64,000 bases of DNA from Bacteroidota bacterium. Lineage in GTDB: Bacteria > Bacteroidota > Bacteroidia > Chitinophagales > Chitinophagaceae. Made by a program: the position numbers and the translations under genes. Under the pieces are notes generated by a model. It had not been told where the DNA came from and did not search any database. It was given only the letters and a program-made list of their open reading frames with translations. Below are positions 60,786-64,000 of this stretch, in pieces (the first letter of the stretch is position 1; every line of letters begins with the position of its first letter). The stretch is taken from contig JAKQEA010000194.1 in NCBI GenBank assembly GCA_029558715.1, forward strand, positions 33,134 to 97,133. The letters are read 5' to 3'.

Positions 60786-61682
60786 TTAAACAATAGGTCT
60801 TACTTTTATAGCATCATTGATTGTCTTCAAAATCCTCTCTCTCTCCACTCCTTCCAGTCTTAATCTTGGTGCTCTTACATATTCACTTCCTGTTCCCGTT
60901 TGTGCAGCGGCCAATTTTATATACTGTACCAGCTTAGGATGAATATCCAGTTCCAGCAGCGGCATGAACCAGCGGTAAATTTTTAATGCTTCTTCTGTTT
61001 TACCTGCTTTTACCAGGTTATAGATCGCTACGGTCTCTTTTGGAAATGCACAAACCAATCCCGCTACCCAGCCATCTGCACCAAGGCAAAGTTCTTCCAT
61101 TGCCAACGTATCCACTCCGCAAAGAACTTTAAACCGGTCACCAAAGCGGTTTTTCATTCTTGCCAGGTTGGTCACATCTCTCGAGCTTTCTTTTAATGCA
61201 GTAATGTTTTCACACTCCACCAGTTCATCAAACATATCGGGCTTTGTATCGATCTTATAATCTACGGGATTGTTATAGATCATAATCGGCAGGTCTGTTG
61301 ATCTGGCTATTGTTTTAAAATAAGTGATCGTCTCCCTGTCATCAGACTTATAACGCATCGGGGGCAGAAGCATCAATCCATCAGCTCCCCATTTTTTGGC
61401 GTTAGCTACCTGTCCTATGGCATCCCTGGTAGTACTTTCTGCGATATTTAGTATTACAGGAATCCGTCCGTTGATGTATTCAACAGAAAATTCCACCAGT
61501 TCTTCTTTTTCTTTTACCGTTATGGTACTCGCTTCACCCAATGAACCACCGATGATGATGCCATGTATACCTGCGTCCAGTTGCGCCTGCAGGTTTTTTT
61601 CAAACATCAGCAGGTCCACTTCATCATGCTGTGTAAACGGGGTTAGCAATGCCGGGAAAACACCTTTCCATTCAAATGACAT
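60786..61682 (-). CDS. DHDPS/NAL-family lyase, probable pyrroline-4-hydroxy-2-carboxylate deaminase
   Basis: The 298-residue (beta/alpha)8-barrel has the Schiff-base Lys164 in ITALKESS, Tyr136 in MIYNNPVDY and the GGSLGEAST carboxylate-binding motif. Family members include dihydrodipicolinate synthase, N-acetylneuraminate lyase and pyrroline-4-hydroxy-2-carboxylate deaminase. The downstream semialdehyde dehydrogenase gene (20-base gap) and the hydroxyproline epimerase and oxidase genes elsewhere in the window favour the last. A dapA role is less likely, as dapA normally has a different active-site neighbourhood. Confidence 0.85.
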   Translation of the reverse strand: MSFEWKGVFPALLTPFTQHDEVDLLMFEKNLQAQLDAGIHGIIIGGSLGEASTITVKEKEELVEFSVEYINGRIPVILNIAESTTRDAIGQVANAKKWGADGLMLLPPMRYKSDDRETITYFKTIARSTDLPIMIYNNPVDYKIDTKPDMFDELVECENITALKESSRDVTNLARMKNRFGDRFKVLCGVDTLAMEELCLGADGWVAGLVCAFPKETVAIYNLVKAGKTEEALKIYRWFMPLLELDIHPKLVQYIKLAAAQTGTGSEYVRAPRLRLEGVERERILKTINDAIKVRPIV

Positions 61683-61701
61683 ATATTATTGTTTAGGTGG
61701 C

Positions 61702-61730
61702 TAAAGGTAAGGCATTCAGAATTTTATCAA
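61702..61730 (-). promoter_or_regulatory. Promoter of the DHDPS-family and aldehyde dehydrogenase operon
   Basis: On the minus strand, TTG (61730-61728) is followed after 18 bases by TACCTTTA (61709-61702). The ATG is 19 bases further on. The 12-mer TCAAACGATTGA at 61742-61753 lies just upstream. Confidence 0.4.
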
Positions 61731-61741
61731 CAGTCTTTCAG

Positions 61742-61753
61742 TCAAACGATTGA
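61742..61753. promoter_or_regulatory. Second copy of the TCAAACGATTGA dyad
   Basis: Identical to the 12-mer at 12795-12806. Here it sits 11 bases upstream of the -33 element of the DHDPS-family operon, again the position of an operator or activator site. Confidence 0.3.
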
Positions 61754-61837
61754 TTGTGTTCTACAGACGCATCGGGGACAAAAATTAATGCTTATTTTTC
61801 CAGATAAATTAATTTCCCCTTGCCTAAAAAATAATCT

Positions 61838-64000
61838 ATGAGTCGATTTTTTACCCGTCTTACCCATTTAATGATTTTCATTTTTTTCGCAGGCATGCTG
61901 CATGCACAGCAAAAAAATGACTATAGTATTTTGCTGAATTCAGGCAAATTTATTCCTGCTGAAAACATCAGTGGTCTTACAAAGAATTCAGCCGAATTCA
62001 GGCAAAGCTTGTTTCTAAACAAGCATTATGTTACAATACAGTTCAAAGCACTGCCTTCCCAGCAGGAAAAGAATAACCTAAAGGCTGCAGGGATAGAACT
62101 CTTCGACTATATACCCAATTATGCCTACACGGCCAGTGTATCATTTGATTTCAATCTTAGCAGTTTAAAATCTTTCAACCTCCGCAGCGTATTTCAGTTC
62201 ACTTCAACACAAAAAACTGTTCCGGCAGTATTAAATGGGACAATCCCTCCTCATGCTATCAAACAACCAGGATATGTTGATCTGACTGTTATAACTTATG
62301 AGAAACTAACTGTTGCACAGATAACAGGCTCCTTATTTCCGTTAAGTGCATCCATACTGGAAGATATGCCCCTGTTCCGGAGCTTTACCATCCGCATACC
62401 TCAATCAAATATGCAACAGGTAGTAAGCATTCCTTATGTGCAGTGGGTTGAATTTATTGATGCACCTAACCAACTGGAGAATCTGCCCGGCAGGACATTA
62501 CACCGTGTAAACGTACTAAATGACGGTGTACGAAATTTAAAAGGTGATGGAGTAAATATTGGGATTTGGGATTCCGGAGAAATTGGTCAGCATCTGGACT
62601 TTTCACCCACAGGACGGGTTACACAGGTAGAATTTAACAGCGCACAACAACATTCTACCCACTGTGCCGGAACAATACTCGGAAGAGGACTTATAAATCC
62701 GCTTGCAAGGGGTATGGCGCCTAATGCGAGTTTATTTTCTTACAATTTCAATGGCAATATTCAAACAGAAATGGCAGCAGGGATACCGGCCAATAATCTG
62801 ATTGTTAGCAGCCACTCCTATGGCAGTACACAAACCTGCGGCCTGAATGGCGCAGGTGTAACGTATTCTGCTACCAGCCGTGCCACCGATCTTAACCTGA
62901 ACAATTTTCCATATCATCTGCATGCACATTCTGCCGGTAATTCACAAACTGCCTGCACAGGTGGTTGGTCTACTATTACTGCCAGTGGTAAATCTGCTAA
63001 AAATAATATTCTTGTTGCTAATATCACAAGCTTTGAAGCACTATCCGGAAGCAGCAGCTGCGGACCAGTACAGGATGGGAGGGTAAAACCTGAAATCAGT
63101 GCTATGGGATCCAGTGTTTTTTCGACTTCTACCCCTGCGAATGGCTATGCAACTTTGTCCGGAACATCAATGGCTACACCAGGTGTTGCCGGATCGTTAG
63201 CGTTATTGGTTCAGCGATACAAACAACTTAATGCTGATGCCCTGCCCCCATCCACCCTTATTAAAAATACTGTATTGAATACAGCTCATGATCTTGGCAA
63301 TGTGGGACCTGATTACCGTTTCGGATATGGCCGTCTTAATGCTTTACAGGCGGTAAGAATTTTAGAGGACAATCGTTATGCCTTGAATAATGTAACAACA
63401 GGTACTTCCAATGATATTGTTGTGAATGTACCTGCCGGTGCAGCAAGACTAAGAGTAATGCTGACATGGAATGATCCTGCCGGTGCGGCCAATGCTAATC
63501 CTGCTCTTGTTAATAATCTTGACCTGACAGTTGTGAATGGGGCTACCACTTCATTACCATGGATACTGGATCCCAATAATCCGGCTACTCCGGCAACAAC
63601 AGGGGTGGATAATGTAAGTAATATTGAACAAGTGGTCATTAATAACCCGGCTGCCGGTTCCTATACACTAAGAGTAAACGGTACAGCCGTGCCAACGGGC
63701 TCTAACCAAGACTATGCACTCACATGGAGTATCGATCAGCCATATATTGAAGTAATTTATCCCAATGGTGCAGAATCCTTCAATCCAGGCACCAATGAAA
63801 CTATTACCTGGGATAATGCAGGTGTTACATCTGCTCAAACTGTTGAATACTCATTGAATGGCGGCAGTTCATGGACGGTTATCTCTTCTTCAGTACCGGC
63901 AGGTACTACAAGACTTAGCTGGTCAGTTCCTGCTGGAGCTAATACATCCACTGCATTGATAAGAGTTACCAGCGGTTCGGTTACCGATGTAAGCGATGCA
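61838..64000 (+). CDS. Secreted S8 (subtilisin-like) serine protease, 3' end outside the window
   Basis: From ATG 61838 the frame is open for 721 codons to the window edge. A signal peptide (1-24, ending LHAQ) is followed by a propeptide-like region (about 45-210). The S8 domain has Asp245 in IWDSG, His275 in STHCAGTI, the oxyanion Asn368 in SAGN and Ser444 in GTSMATPG. Behind it lie beta-rich modules: a P/PPC-like domain (about 515-635) and an Ig-like repeat from about 641 (EVIYPNGAESFNPGTNETITWDNAG). Bacteroidota proteases of this layout usually end in a type IX secretion sorting domain, which would lie outside the window. Confidence 0.9.
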   Translation, partial: MSRFFTRLTHLMIFIFFAGMLHAQQKNDYSILLNSGKFIPAENISGLTKNSAEFRQSLFLNKHYVTIQFKALPSQQEKNNLKAAGIELFDYIPNYAYTASVSFDFNLSSLKSFNLRSVFQFTSTQKTVPAVLNGTIPPHAIKQPGYVDLTVITYEKLTVAQITGSLFPLSASILEDMPLFRSFTIRIPQSNMQQVVSIPYVQWVEFIDAPNQLENLPGRTLHRVNVLNDGVRNLKGDGVNIGIWDSGEIGQHLDFSPTGRVTQVEFNSAQQHSTHCAGTILGRGLINPLARGMAPNASLFSYNFNGNIQTEMAAGIPANNLIVSSHSYGSTQTCGLNGAGVTYSATSRATDLNLNNFPYHLHAHSAGNSQTACTGGWSTITASGKSAKNNILVANITSFEALSGSSSCGPVQDGRVKPEISAMGSSVFSTSTPANGYATLSGTSMATPGVAGSLALLVQRYKQLNADALPPSTLIKNTVLNTAHDLGNVGPDYRFGYGRLNALQAVRILEDNRYALNNVTTGTSNDIVVNVPAGAARLRVMLTWNDPAGAANANPALVNNLDLTVVNGATTSLPWILDPNNPATPATTGVDNVSNIEQVVINNPAAGSYTLRVNGTAVPTGSNQDYALTWSIDQPYIEVIYPNGAESFNPGTNETITWDNAGVTSAQTVEYSLNGGSSWTVISSSVPAGTTRLSWSVPAGANTSTALIRVTSGSVTDVSDA

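Overview
The window is ordinary chromosomal DNA of a Bacteroidota bacterium, most likely a member of the Chitinophagaceae or a close relative. The evidence is the family content (a DUF4294 protein, LytS/LytTR two-component genes, PorT-type barrels, bacillithiol genes, Bacteroidota-type CcmE/CcmF, many Sec and lipoprotein signals ending in AQ or C), TAnnTTTG-type -7 promoter boxes instead of the E. coli type, and the near absence of strong Shine-Dalgarno sequences. I see no rRNA, tRNA, CRISPR array, prophage or plasmid genes. Most gaps are short; only 51851-52182 exceeds 300 bases.

Layout. 1-6 kb: envelope proteins, a SET-domain protein, a LytTR two-component pair with a transglutaminase-like protein, and an intradiol-dioxygenase-like lipoprotein. 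6-12 kb: yggS, an acyl-CoA dehydrogenase, the cytochrome c maturation pair ccmE-ccmF, and a DUF4294 protein. 12-18 kb: bshB1, a fatty-acid desaturase, then a tight four-gene operon (agmatinase-like enzyme, membrane protein, unassigned radical SAM enzyme, EamA transporter). 18-22 kb: a large secreted protein, a TonB-like protein and folC. 22-26 kb: a six-gene leftward operon from fbp through a GNAT enzyme, an ABC ATPase, an FKBP and bstA to a Nudix hydrolase. 26-30 kb: aspartate kinase, an L,D-transpeptidase fused to a TonB-C-like domain, and 4-hydroxyphenylpyruvate dioxygenase. 30-37 kb: purK and purE separated by an RND efflux trio. 37-42 kb: a lipoprotein, a caspase/TPR/beta-barrel protein and bshC. 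42-48 kb: leftward genes including a D-amino-acid oxidase-like enzyme and 4-hydroxyproline epimerase. 48-50.5 kb: an AGMO-like membrane hydroxylase, then a small accessory patch with an AT-rich gene between inverted repeats, an IS110 transposase remnant, a REP-like hairpin and the start of a RAYT (Y1) transposase. 50.5-59 kb: mixed accessory genes (secreted repeat protein, serine hydrolase, acetyltransferases, an exported TPR-Ppx/GppA-like protein, PhnA). 59-64 kb: aldehyde dehydrogenase and DHDPS-family genes, then a subtilisin-like protease that runs off the end.

Two pathways can be assembled from scattered genes. The four catabolic steps from trans-4-hydroxy-L-proline to 2-oxoglutarate are all represented: epimerase at 45.8 kb, FAD oxidase at 42.1 kb, DHDPS-family deaminase at 60.8 kb and semialdehyde dehydrogenase at 59.3 kb. 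Bacillithiol is represented by bshB1 (12.0 kb), bshC (40.4 kb) and the transferase bstA (22.5 kb); bshA is not in the window. I found no convincing new defence or mobile system. The most unusual items are the composite mobile-element scar at 49.4-50.5 kb and three exported multidomain proteins: caspase-TPR-barrel, TPR-Ppx/GppA and L,D-transpeptidase-TonB-C.
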